Assembly: GCA_041393965.1 (NCBI GenBank)
Contig: JAWKJB010000003.1
Span: 1 to 64,000, forward strand
Reading direction: 5' to 3'
From: Acidimicrobiia bacterium
GTDB lineage: Bacteria > Actinomycetota > Acidimicrobiia > Spongiisociales > UBA5794
DNA: 64,000 nt
The position numbers and the translations under genes were made by a program. This document shows positions 1 through 7,805 of the stretch, piece after piece. Within the stretch, counting starts at the first letter, position 1. The number at the start of each line of letters is the position of its first letter. The notes beneath the pieces are model-generated. The model saw only the letters and a list, made by a program, of their open reading frames with translations. It searched no databases and was not told where the DNA came from.

Positions 1-1
1 A

Positions 2-1831
2 TCCACGATCCACAAGTTCGAGGACATGCCGCCGGACGTGGTGGGCCGGGACAACGTGTTCGTCCTCATCGACGAGGCGCATCGAACCACCACCGGGGAC
101 CTGGGCAACTTCCTGATGGGGGCACTACCCAACGCCACCTACCTCGGGTTCACCGGGACGCCGATCGACAAGACCGCCTACGGCAAGGGCACCTTCAAGG
201 TGTTCGGGGGCGATGACCCACGGGGGTATCTGGACAAGTATTCGATTCGCCAGTCGATCGACGACGGAGCGACGGTCCCGCTGCACTACACGTTGGCGCC
301 CAACGAGCTGCGGGTTGAGAAGGAGGTGCTGGAGCGCGAGTTCCTGGCACTCGCAGAGACGGAGGGCGTGGCCGACGTCGAGGAACTCGACCGGGTGCTA
401 AAGCGGGCGGTGACGCTGCGCAACATGCTGAAGAACCCCGATCGCATCCGCAAGGTCGCTGCCCACGTCGCCAAGCACTACACCGAGACCATCGAGCCGA
501 TGGGCTACAAGGCGTTTCTCGTCGGCGTCGATCGGGAGGCGTGCGCCCTCTACAAGGGCGAACTCGACAAGCACCTCCCACCTGAGTGGTCAACGGTTGT
601 CTACTCGTCCGCACACAACGATCCGCCCGATCTGGCTCGGTGGCATCTGTCCGACGACGCTGAGCGGGCGGTGCGCAAGGCATTCCGCAAGCCCGATGAG
701 CTTCCGAAGATCCTCATCGTCACTGAGAAGCTTCTCACCGGGTTTGACGCTCCGATCCTGTATGGCATGTACCTCGACAAGCCGATGCGGGACCACGTGC
801 TCCTGCAGGCCATCGCCCGCGTGAACCGTCCCTATGAGGACGACGAGGGACGGCGGAAACAGAACGGACTGATCGTCGATTACGTCGGCATCTTCGAGAA
901 TCTGGAGAAGGCGCTGGCGTTCGACTCCGAAGACGTCGGCGGCATCGTGGAGGACCTCGAGGTGCTGCGAGTCCGCTTCGAGCAGCTGGTCGGCGAGGCT
1001 CGCAGCGAGTATCTCGACATCGGCCAGGACTTAGGCGGCGACAAGAAGGTCGAAGCGTTCATCGAGGCGTTCCGGGACCCGGAGGATCGGGAAGGCTTCT
1101 ACTCGTTCTACAGGGAAGCCGAGGAGCTGTACGAAATCCTGTCACCGGACCCGTTCCTGCGGCCGTACGTCGAGGACTTCGGCAAGCTGTCGGAGATCTA
1201 CCGACTGCTGCGAGCCACCTTCGAGCCACACCTGCCGGTGGGCAAGAGCTTCCTGCGCAAGACCGCCGAGCTGGTCCAAGAAATGACACACACAGGTCGC
1301 ATTATGGATCCGGAGGACGTGTACGTCCTCGACGAAAGGATCCTCGACATGCTGACCGACACCGACAAGCCCGACACCGTCAAGGTCTTCAACCTGGTCA
1401 AGGTGCTGGAACAACAGGCCCGGGAGAAGGGGCCTCAGCAGCCCTACCTGATCCCGATCGGAGAGCGGGCCGAACAGATCGCCGAAGCGTTCGAGCAACG
1501 GCTCATCGACGCCCAGCGGGCGCTGGAGGAACTCACCGCTCTGCTGGAGGAGGCCCAATCGGCCGAGCAGGAGCGGCACGAGTCGGGGATGTCCATGGAA
1601 GCGTTCTCTGTGGCGTGGCTCCTCAATCGGGAGGATGTCGACGAGTCGCTCGACATCGGCAGGGCCATGGAAGCCACGTTCAAGGACTACCCGCACTGGC
1701 GGGCAAGCCACAAGCAGCAGGCCGAGGTCCGCAAAGAGATGTACAAGCAGCTGCTGCCGGCGATGACCGTCGAGCAAGCCACCGACCTGGTCGGTCGCAT
1801 CATCGATGTACTGAAGCGGAGCGATGTATGA
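2..1831 (+). CDS. hsdR: Type I restriction enzyme R subunit (HsdR), 3' part
   Basis: The reading frame is open from base 2, so the gene begins left of the window; about 609 C-terminal residues are visible. HsdR is the ATP-dependent translocase and nuclease subunit of a type I restriction-modification complex with HsdM and HsdS. The visible part starts inside the SF2 motor: DEAH box (motif II) at visible residues 24-27, GFTGTP (motif III) near 49-54, TGFDAP (motif V) near 246-251 and QAIARVNRPYE (motif VI) near 269-279. A helical C-terminal region that usually contacts the methylase follows. The N-terminal nuclease domain and Walker A lie outside. The stop overlaps the next start (ATGA). The gene contains many ACGT words, unlike the chromosome from 11 kb onward, which supports recent transfer. 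Family assignment is secure. Confidence 0.93.
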   Translation, partial: STIHKFEDMPPDVVGRDNVFVLIDEAHRTTTGDLGNFLMGALPNATYLGFTGTPIDKTAYGKGTFKVFGGDDPRGYLDKYSIRQSIDDGATVPLHYTLAPNELRVEKEVLEREFLALAETEGVADVEELDRVLKRAVTLRNMLKNPDRIRKVAAHVAKHYTETIEPMGYKAFLVGVDREACALYKGELDKHLPPEWSTVVYSSAHNDPPDLARWHLSDDAERAVRKAFRKPDELPKILIVTEKLLTGFDAPILYGMYLDKPMRDHVLLQAIARVNRPYEDDEGRRKQNGLIVDYVGIFENLEKALAFDSEDVGGIVEDLEVLRVRFEQLVGEARSEYLDIGQDLGGDKKVEAFIEAFRDPEDREGFYSFYREAEELYEILSPDPFLRPYVEDFGKLSEIYRLLRATFEPHLPVGKSFLRKTAELVQEMTHTGRIMDPEDVYVLDERILDMLTDTDKPDTVKVFNLVKVLEQQAREKGPQQPYLIPIGERAEQIAEAFEQRLIDAQRALEELTALLEEAQSAEQERHESGMSMEAFSVAWLLNREDVDESLDIGRAMEATFKDYPHWRASHKQQAEVRKEMYKQLLPAMTVEQATDLVGRIIDVLKRSDV

Positions 1832-2139
1832 GCCCGCTGTCGAAACTCGAGGAGCGGGTAGCGGCCGATCTGTTCAAGGCCGACGTTCGCCGGTGGGCGG
1901 ACCAGATCGGCGTGGAGCCGAAGGAGATCCACCTCCGCCCGATGAAGCGCAAGTGGGCATCAGCCTCGTCGGCAGGGCGCCTCACGTTCGATACGGATCT
2001 GCTGACCGAGCCGCCGCAGAAACGAGCAGAGGTCATCGTGCACGAACTGGTCCACCTCAAGATCGGCAACCACGGCCCACTGTTCCGGAACCTGGTACGG
2101 GCTCACCTTGGAATCCGGGCCGAGACCGCAGGTAGCTGA
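1828..2139 (+). CDS. DUF45/YgjP-type zinc metallopeptidase
   Basis: A 103-residue protein with the zincin motif HELVH at residues 72-76 and a further candidate zinc ligand in the N-H pair at 81-82. This pattern is typical of the YgjP/DUF45 (SprT- and WLM-like) metallopeptidases. Genes of this family often follow hsdR in type I restriction operons, where their job is not settled; a role in processing or controlling the restriction complex is inference. The start is chosen at the ATG that overlaps the hsdR stop by four bases, because the longer upstream frame runs antiparallel to the family length and merely overlaps hsdR. The stop overlaps the next ATG by one base, so the three genes are probably co-translated. 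Confidence 0.85.
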   Translation: MSPLSKLEERVAADLFKADVRRWADQIGVEPKEIHLRPMKRKWASASSAGRLTFDTDLLTEPPQKRAEVIVHELVHLKIGNHGPLFRNLVRAHLGIRAETAGS

Positions 2140-3251
2140 TGGGAAGACCGCCCCAGAGTCGCGATGGGATCCCGGCGGCTTCGGGCGGGAGGCCCATTGT
2201 CGCCGGCGTCGCTCCGTTCAGGCGGTCACTACTTCCCTCAAACCGTGACTCAGAGCTGTGGGCGTCGCTCAATGCTCTCGCCATTGAGCCGCATGGCTAT
2301 CGACGGCTTGAGCGGAAGCACGGGATCAAGCTGGACGTTCAGGCTGGACGGCGGTTCTCGGCGTACGTAGTCCAAGCGCAGCAGTATTACGCCACCATCG
2401 GAACGGTCGATCCGATCGCCAAACCGCTGAGTGGCTACTACTTCGCGCTCAATCTCGCGAAGGCGTATCTGACGGCCGTAGATCCGAACAGCACCACGCC
2501 CGACTTCGTCCACCATGGCCTGACCAGCGGTTTCGCACGGAAGTCCCGGTATTTCTTCCAGCAAGAAGTGGTCCGTGTTCGTGATTCGGGTGTGTTCCGG
2601 CAACTGGCCCAGGCGACCGGTCGCGGCTTCTGCTGGGCCAAGGGATATGAGATGCGCATTGTCGATCTGATGCCATATCTCCCTGATGGCTACGACCTGT
2701 ACGCGGATGCGAATGATGAGGCCCCGAAGTTGTTGCCGGTGGCGGATTGCTTTGCGTTGTTTGGCGGCAAGCAGGGCTGGATTCGCGTCGAAGTTAATGG
2801 GCACGAACTACGGCAGCGAAACATCGGTCCAGAGAGCCTGCCGACAAGAGCCCGAATCTTTGGAGAAGCCTTCAGGCTCGTGTCGTCTGACCTTCCGACG
2901 TTCTCGTACGAATCGAAGAAGGCGTTCTCCTACAACAAGAAGCTCTCGGAGGTTCTCGCCGATCTGTGCACCGTATTCGACGGCAGCCTGGTTGCTTCCA
3001 ATCGGTACGTGCCCGGCAACCAGCGGTACTTGGTTCTCAGTCCACGCTCGAGCCTGTTGTCGCATGAGGCTGTGACTTTCGCGGTCCTGCACCAGCTGTC
3101 GACGATCGTCCGCTATCGACCACAGGATGCCGAGCGAGTGCGCGGGACGAAGCACTTCTGGCTCTTCTCGGGGTGGATCGATCGTGCATGCCAGGGTCTC
3201 CTTCTCGGAGTGGCGAGCAGGATCACGAGGGAGGAGCACGTAGCCGTCTGA
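2139..3251 (+). CDS. YaaC-like protein of the restriction operon
   Basis: A 370-residue protein with no signal peptide or membrane segment. Features that recall the YaaC family are a stretch near residues 100-115 (GYYFALNLAKAYLT), an HHGL motif shortly after it, and a C-terminal helix ending in VRYRP. The function of YaaC proteins is unknown. The ATG overlaps the stop of the metallopeptidase gene by one base, so it is translated as the last gene of the hsdR operon. In this context it may be an accessory of the restriction system; that is inference. ACGT words are frequent, as in the two genes before it. I am fairly sure it is a real gene and moderately sure of the family. Confidence 0.7.
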   Translation: MGRPPQSRDGIPAASGGRPIVAGVAPFRRSLLPSNRDSELWASLNALAIEPHGYRRLERKHGIKLDVQAGRRFSAYVVQAQQYYATIGTVDPIAKPLSGYYFALNLAKAYLTAVDPNSTTPDFVHHGLTSGFARKSRYFFQQEVVRVRDSGVFRQLAQATGRGFCWAKGYEMRIVDLMPYLPDGYDLYADANDEAPKLLPVADCFALFGGKQGWIRVEVNGHELRQRNIGPESLPTRARIFGEAFRLVSSDLPTFSYESKKAFSYNKKLSEVLADLCTVFDGSLVASNRYVPGNQRYLVLSPRSSLLSHEAVTFAVLHQLSTIVRYRPQDAERVRGTKHFWLFSGWIDRACQGLLLGVASRITREEHVAV

Positions 3252-3536
3252 CGGCCCGGCCAAGGCTTGCGGCTGGATGCTGGAGCTCGATGCCAGGGGC
3301 GCATAGGACGCGTTTTGCTGAGAAACGACGCGAATCGATGAGCGTCAATACGTGGCAAATCCCCTGGTCGGAATCGAGCAGAGTTTCGTACGGCTGGCCT
3401 TGGTCAAGAGTGGTGACCTCGTCGATGAGTCGCCGCGGGGATATGGGAGATCTCCCTTCGCCGTCGCCACGCTAGGCCAAAGACCATTTCCACTTCGTGA
3501 GGTTTCCCGCCGGTCGCCGAAACCCGCGGAACGACC
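3252..3536. other. Intergenic stretch between the restriction operon and tRNA scar
   Basis: No convincing gene here. One plus-strand frame reads like coding sequence for about 45 codons (3352-3490) but then runs into the tRNA remnant, so it is at best a decayed fragment. I see no terminator hairpin with a T-run and no integrase gene. Confidence 0.5.
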
Positions 3537-3578
3537 TTTACACCGCAGAGGTCACTGGTTCGATCCCAGTAGCGCCCA
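3537..3578 (+). other. 3' half of a tRNA-Val(TAC) gene: probable attachment-site remnant
   Basis: The sequence folds as the 3' half of a tRNA: anticodon loop TTTACAC (3537-3543, anticodon TAC), 3' anticodon-stem strand CGCAG (3544-3548), variable loop AGGTC, a perfect five-base T-stem ACTGG/CCAGT around TTCGATC (3554-3570), acceptor strand AGCGCCC (3571-3577) and discriminator A. The bases before 3537 (CGACC) cannot pair with CGCAG and no D-arm or 5' acceptor strand exists. Tyrosine integrases commonly recombine in the anticodon loop or T-arm of tRNA genes and leave such a half copy at one end of an island, so I read it as attL/attR. No integrase gene is present in the window. Confidence 0.75.
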
Positions 3579-3680
3579 CTGCGAAGACCCTTGTACCACA
3601 CGGCCAGGAGCCGAACGCCGACGAGGGCACGCCTTCACTCGACCCGCACGATGCGCGACCCGGCACCAGCTCCGCAACTC

Positions 3681-4048
3681 ATGTGCCTCGCGCACGACCC
3701 CCTTTCAAACCACACGCACGCGCTCATCGACCATGGGCTGGTCAGCGTCCTTGGCGAGTTCAGCGACGGAGATTTGCTTGTCTTCGCTACCGTCGCCGAA
3801 GAAGAGCCTGCCGATCGGGAAGTAGAGACCGCGAACCGTGAGCGGAGCGTCGACGCCATTGAGGAGCGATTGCGCGGCTGGGGCGAGCGTCTCCGTCGCT
3901 GGGAGGATGAACGAAGGGTCGAGAACAGCAGACCGAGTTCGTAGCCAGGTTGTCCGCGCGTCCGCACGCGACCAGTCAGAAGGTCGGCCACAACGAGCGA
4001 TGCCCCTGCGGATCAGGGTCGAAGTACAAGCACTACCCCGGGCGTTGA
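3681..4048 (+). pseudogene. Broken gene ending in a SEC-C zinc motif
   Basis: In one frame from about 3681 to 3910 the translation looks protein-like, with an acidic and then Arg/Glu-rich helical stretch. In the next frame, from 3911, it continues to a clear SEC-C motif (residues CPCGSGSKYKHYPG, bases 4001-4042) and stops at 4048. SEC-C motifs bind zinc and normally sit at the extreme C-terminus of SecA and many small uncharacterised proteins, as here. An in-frame stop at 3908-3910 separates the two parts, so a single frameshift near 3905 would restore one protein. It lies just downstream of the tRNA scar, as expected for decayed island DNA. The exact start is unknown. Confidence 0.5.
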
Positions 4049-4106
4049 GCCGACCCACGCGTCGACCATATCGCCGTTCGAGGCGCCCGGTATTCTCTTT
4101 AGATCA

Positions 4107-5426
4107 ATGGAAGACGATCTCCTGCAACGGGTTTTGGCCGAGATGGGGGCGACAGATCCCGACCGTGGGCGCGATGCCGAAGCAGTCGCCGAGTGGCTCA
4201 CGGCGGGCGAGGGTGTCGATGTCATCGATCTGGCAAGCGTGCAACGCTTCGCCTGGTACGGCCTGCCACTCAAGTGGTTCGGCTCTGCCGATCGACACAG
4301 ACGGGTGCTCGCTGCCGCTGCCGAGTTGTTCGGTCGGCTCGACCTGCCACAATACGCGGCCGTGTGCCAGAGCCAGGAGACGGCGGAGATTCTCGACGCC
4401 TATGCCGTGTCGGGCCAGAGAGGATTCAAAGCCTTCCGCAAAGCGACCGAGCGGTCCGGTGTCGATCCCCCTGATCTGGAGGGCTTTGCGTGGGGTGACG
4501 TGATGGGCGTCGAAGAAGCGGTCGCCCAGGTCACGGCCGAGCGGGCCCTGGAGGAGGCGATATCACAAGGAACACTGACTCCGGGGGCACGTGGTTGGAA
4601 GTCAGTGGCGCGCGAGATCACCAGGGCGGTGCTGGATTCCGCCCATCCCACCCTTCCGGGGCAGACGCACCGCACCGCCATCGTGACCGAGCGCCTCGAC
4701 GCCTGGCTCAGTCGGGTGGAGCGCCACAGTCCGGCCCTGCATCGCCTGCGCTCCCGTCACGTCAACCAGCTGCTGCACCCGATTCCGGTGCCGGCTGACA
4801 TCGCCGACCGGATGGAGCCGATCACGTGGTTCCTCGATCGGGTCGACGAGGGGGCCCTGCTCACCCAGGCCGGATACCTGCCGACCGCTATGGTGCGAGA
4901 GGGCTGGGAGCGGTTCTCCTGGGATCTGGGGTGGACCGACCGGGCCCCGCGCAGCGAGGTGGACGTCGTCCAGGTTCACGAACTACACCATCTGCTGCGG
5001 AGGCTGGGCGCGGTGCGGCGACGCGGCCCGGACCTGCGGCTTTCCCGGCTGGGTCAGCGCATGCGTGATGATCCGCATGTGGCGTGGCGAGTGACCGCCG
5101 CCGGGTTGAGCGACGGGGAATGGCCCCGGGCGGTGGCCGAGGCCTTCACTCTGCTTTTCCTCGAGGGCGAGGAGCATGATCGAGAGCTGGAGTCACAGGC
5201 GACCGCCATCGTCGCCGAAGCAGGATGGCAGACAGGCGGCGAGCCCCCCGACGCCAGCGCGGTGAATTCGACCTGGTGGGAGACACGTCGGCCGCTCACG
5301 GTTCTCGGCGGGATCGAGTGCGGCTACGACTGGCGGTCCCCGATCACAACTTTGACGGGGTTCGGTGAGGCCACTCTTCTGGAGCAGATCCGGGTAAATG
5401 CGACCGGACCTCGATCACGACCGTGA
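4107..5426 (+). CDS. Hypothetical protein with C-terminal winged-helix-like region
   Basis: A 439-residue soluble protein with no family I can name. It has no signal peptide or membrane segment. Around residues 290-320 the pattern HELHHLLRRLGAVRRRG followed by LRLSRLGQRM resembles a winged-helix with its beta-wing, as seen at the C-termini of many actinobacterial proteins of unknown role. The gene stands alone: 58 bases from the SEC-C remnant and 355 bases from the next gene. A TATTCT hexamer at 4091-4096, about ten bases before the ATG, could be a -10 box giving a nearly leaderless message. Six ACGT words place it with the acquired DNA, not with the backbone. Confidence 0.7.
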   Translation: MEDDLLQRVLAEMGATDPDRGRDAEAVAEWLTAGEGVDVIDLASVQRFAWYGLPLKWFGSADRHRRVLAAAAELFGRLDLPQYAAVCQSQETAEILDAYAVSGQRGFKAFRKATERSGVDPPDLEGFAWGDVMGVEEAVAQVTAERALEEAISQGTLTPGARGWKSVAREITRAVLDSAHPTLPGQTHRTAIVTERLDAWLSRVERHSPALHRLRSRHVNQLLHPIPVPADIADRMEPITWFLDRVDEGALLTQAGYLPTAMVREGWERFSWDLGWTDRAPRSEVDVVQVHELHHLLRRLGAVRRRGPDLRLSRLGQRMRDDPHVAWRVTAAGLSDGEWPRAVAEAFTLLFLEGEEHDRELESQATAIVAEAGWQTGGEPPDASAVNSTWWETRRPLTVLGGIECGYDWRSPITTLTGFGEATLLEQIRVNATGPRSRP

Positions 5427-5781
5427 CGGTGATGTGGTGACACGGGTCCTACCACGCCTCGACCGCGAGGATCGGAGGATCGGCGGGCGATCCGACCGTT
5501 CGGCGCGATCGTCGATCTTGTGGACCTTGACGACGATGAGGGCTGCAACGCCCACGACCTTGGCAGATGGTGTCTTCGAGTTCGGGCCGTTCCTTGAGAA
5601 GGTTGGGATCGAGGGCGACATCCCCGCCTGTGGTGAAGTCCTCGTAACCATCCAGGGCGGGGCTTTGCGGCGCGGTGAAAAGCGACCGAGGCCCCTGTCG
5701 GGAAACTTCCGACCAAACTACCTCAACACCACGAATCCACAGCGCCGGATACAGCGCTCGTTGTAGCATCGGTGTGTTCTC
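5427..5781. other. Gene-free stretch, possible gene remnants
   Basis: No frame here looks like an intact gene. Short minus-strand frames (for example around 5415-5651) contain a few natural-looking stretches but no recognisable domain or start. I read this as decayed DNA at the junction between acquired sequence (ACGT present up to 5290) and the region without ACGT that follows. Confidence 0.4.
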
Positions 5782-6324
5782 ATGGAACCGATTCACGGAG
5801 TTGTTCGTCCTCCTTGTGTGGAGACAAGGACAGAACCTGTGCCGATGGAGCAGCTCCGGCCGACCGTCGACTTCGAGGTGTTCTACCGCCGCTCCTGGTT
5901 GAGTGTGTATCGGCCTCTGGCAGCAACGCTTGGTGATCAGGAACTTGCGTCAGAGGCTGTCGATGAGGCAATGGTCCGCGCCTATGTGAAGTGGCGAACG
6001 GTACGCGAGATGGACAACCCCGAGGGCTGGGTATATCGAGTCGCATACCGATGGTCGGTGGATCGACTGCGGCGGCGAGGCCGTGAGCAGAGGCTGCTGC
6101 CACAACTCGTTGACCCACCCATAGGTGGTGAACCCGTCGTTGAACCGGGGCTGTCGTCGGCACTCGATGCGCTGTCGATTGAGCAACGAGCAGTTGTGGT
6201 TCTTGCGTGTGCGTTCGATTGGTCGGCGCGTGAGATAGCGGATGCACTCCAGATCCGTCCTGGCACGGTCAAGAGTCGTCTCCACCGCGCCCTGCAACGG
6301 CTGAGAGAGGAGATGGGCTTATGA
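5782..6324 (+). CDS. ECF-family RNA polymerase sigma factor
   Basis: A 180-residue sigma-70 family protein of the extracytoplasmic-function type. Region 2 covers about residues 30-95, with the helix AYRWSVDRLRRRG at its end; region 4 covers about 125-175, with the helix-turn-helix DWSAREIADALQIRPGTVKSRLHRAL. The overall pattern is SigE-like in the actinobacterial sense. The first ATG gives an N-terminal extension, and the ATG at 5845 (residue 22) is also possible. The stop overlaps the start of the next gene (ATGA), which encodes a membrane protein of the kind that controls ECF factors. There is no zinc anti-sigma motif in that partner. What signal it answers is unknown. Confidence 0.9.
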   Translation: MEPIHGVVRPPCVETRTEPVPMEQLRPTVDFEVFYRRSWLSVYRPLAATLGDQELASEAVDEAMVRAYVKWRTVREMDNPEGWVYRVAYRWSVDRLRRRGREQRLLPQLVDPPIGGEPVVEPGLSSALDALSIEQRAVVVLACAFDWSAREIADALQIRPGTVKSRLHRALQRLREEMGL

Positions 6325-7193
6325 CTGTTGATGAGGCCACACGCACATATGTCCAAACGATCGTCGACTCTGTTCCCACCCGATCCGGGGATCTCAATGC
6401 TGTTGTTCGGCGTGGCGGACATCGCCGCAGGCTCAGGAATGCGTCGATGGTCGTCGGCGGACTGCTCGCCATCGTTGTTGCTGTGGCGCCGTTGTTCACG
6501 CTCGCCTCCGGCCCGGATCCGATGCACATTGCAGGGAGTCGTGGCGATACCTATCTGGTGCTATCAGACGGCTACGAGGTACCCGTCGAGCCGGAACCGG
6601 TGGAGTCACGCGGCGCCCTCGTCTATCTCGGATCGCTCGGACCGGAACCGGCTTTCGATACCTCAGCCTTGGGCACCGAAGTCATGTTCGAGCGGCAAGA
6701 AGCATCCCATCTCGTCGTCCCGTCATCGTCGAACCCGCTCGAACGCAACGCCCTCCGAGCCTCCGTGCTTGTGTATCTTGGCGATATCGAAACGGCCCAA
6801 CTTGCCCTCAATGTGCTCGACACCGGTGAGGTGTGCATCTTCTTCGGCAACGGGACCGATGTGACCGGAGGCGGCTACTGCCCCGTGACAGATCGACCTC
6901 AAGTTGGGACGAGCTCAGATCCGGTTGTCGATGGCTGGCTTGTCTGGTCACAGCTCCCGAAAGACGCTGCAGTTGTTCAGATCACCTTGCCCGACGGAAC
7001 GAGCTACTGGCAGCGACCTGTCGCGCGCACCTCATTCTTCCAGGTCGCCGATCCCGACACGCTCGCCGCCGCACGACTCGTTGCACTCGACGCGGACGGC
7101 AAGGTCCTGATCCGTGACGAGGCAACCTTCCTCGAAGGTCACGAGAATTGGAAAGACCCACTGGGGAGAGGCAAGGAACATGGGGACAGATGA
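6321..7193 (+). CDS. Membrane-anchored partner of ECF sigma (putative anti-sigma)
   Basis: A 290-residue protein with a short basic cytoplasmic N-terminus (residues 1-40, ending RRGGHRRRLRN), one membrane helix at about 41-62 and an extracytoplasmic part of about 225 residues. No family was recognised for the outer part. It overlaps the sigma gene by four bases, and this order (ECF factor then single-span membrane protein) is typical of sigma/anti-sigma pairs; direct binding is inference. The N-terminal layout resembles that of the protein at 53794-54708, partner of another ECF factor in this window: a segment with IVDSVPTRSGDLNAVVRR before the membrane compared with IRDSVASVPVPSGGISAVAR. The outer parts are unrelated. 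Confidence 0.7.
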   Translation: MTVDEATRTYVQTIVDSVPTRSGDLNAVVRRGGHRRRLRNASMVVGGLLAIVVAVAPLFTLASGPDPMHIAGSRGDTYLVLSDGYEVPVEPEPVESRGALVYLGSLGPEPAFDTSALGTEVMFERQEASHLVVPSSSNPLERNALRASVLVYLGDIETAQLALNVLDTGEVCIFFGNGTDVTGGGYCPVTDRPQVGTSSDPVVDGWLVWSQLPKDAAVVQITLPDGTSYWQRPVARTSFFQVADPDTLAAARLVALDADGKVLIRDEATFLEGHENWKDPLGRGKEHGDR

Positions 7194-7397
7194 TCCCGTT
7201 GCGACGGTGGGGGAGAGGCATTTCGGGATACGGCTGCCATGGCGACCTGATGCCGCGTTGGGGCAGAGGTCGAAGCGCGCCGTACTTGTAAGGTTGAGGT
7301 GGATCGCTCGATCCGCCTTCGACGATCGCCGAGGTGCGGTCCCCGGACACATCTGATCGTTGCTGCGGAGATCAGCTGCGGGTTCGCGTCCGAATGG

Positions 7398-7685
7398 TCA
7401 GCCGGTTGCGGTGAGTTCGAGGAGTCCGGTCCTGGGTGTGCCGATCAATGCTGGTGAGGTCTCGGGCGAGGACCACACTTGGGTCTGGAGGTACTGCAGG
7501 AAACGCTCCGCATGTGCCGTGTCGTCGAATTCGAGATCGACGATCACATATGCCGGGTCGTCGGTTGGGCGGTGGACTCGGTGGCTTCGGACGCCAGCTT
7601 CCTTGCGAGCCGGGGTGAAGCGGTCGAATGCTGCTTTCCAGGTGGCGTAGTCGGTGATCGGGTGTTCGATGTGCAGGGTGGTCAT
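7398..7685 (-). CDS. ABM-superfamily (dimeric alpha/beta barrel) small protein
   Basis: A 95-residue protein that reads like the antibiotic-biosynthesis-monooxygenase/NIPSNAP-like ferredoxin fold: an opening strand MTTLHIEHPITDYATWKAAF, a helix, and a central strand ending in VIVDLEFDDTAHAERFLQYL. Members are dimers with varied or unknown activities, so no reaction is assigned. The ATG at 7685 has a good ribosome-binding site (GGAGAG) a few bases upstream. The gene is divergent from the LuxR-type regulator starting at 7806, with 120 bases between them, so that regulator is a plausible controller; this is inference from position. Confidence 0.75.
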   Translation of the reverse strand: MTTLHIEHPITDYATWKAAFDRFTPARKEAGVRSHRVHRPTDDPAYVIVDLEFDDTAHAERFLQYLQTQVWSSPETSPALIGTPRTGLLELTATG

Positions 7686-7805
7686 TGTTCTCTCCTCGGT
7701 GTGGTGGTGACACTGTCGCTACGGTATCTGCCGGGTGTCGGGCGGCCTATCCCAAATTCCTGGGTTGCGCGGCAGGTTCGTGGCCATGACAGCTAGCTTT
7801 TCGGG

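Noticed and set aside
3404..3601. Minus-strand frame with the peptide YWDRTSDLCGVK
   Set aside because: This peptide is what antisense translation of a tRNA 3' half gives; such frames are frequent false annotations. It was useful as a pointer to the tRNA scar.
3352..3825. Plus-strand frame of 157 codons after the YaaC-like gene
   Set aside because: It runs through the tRNA remnant, and the second half is Arg/Ser/Thr-rich without a motif.
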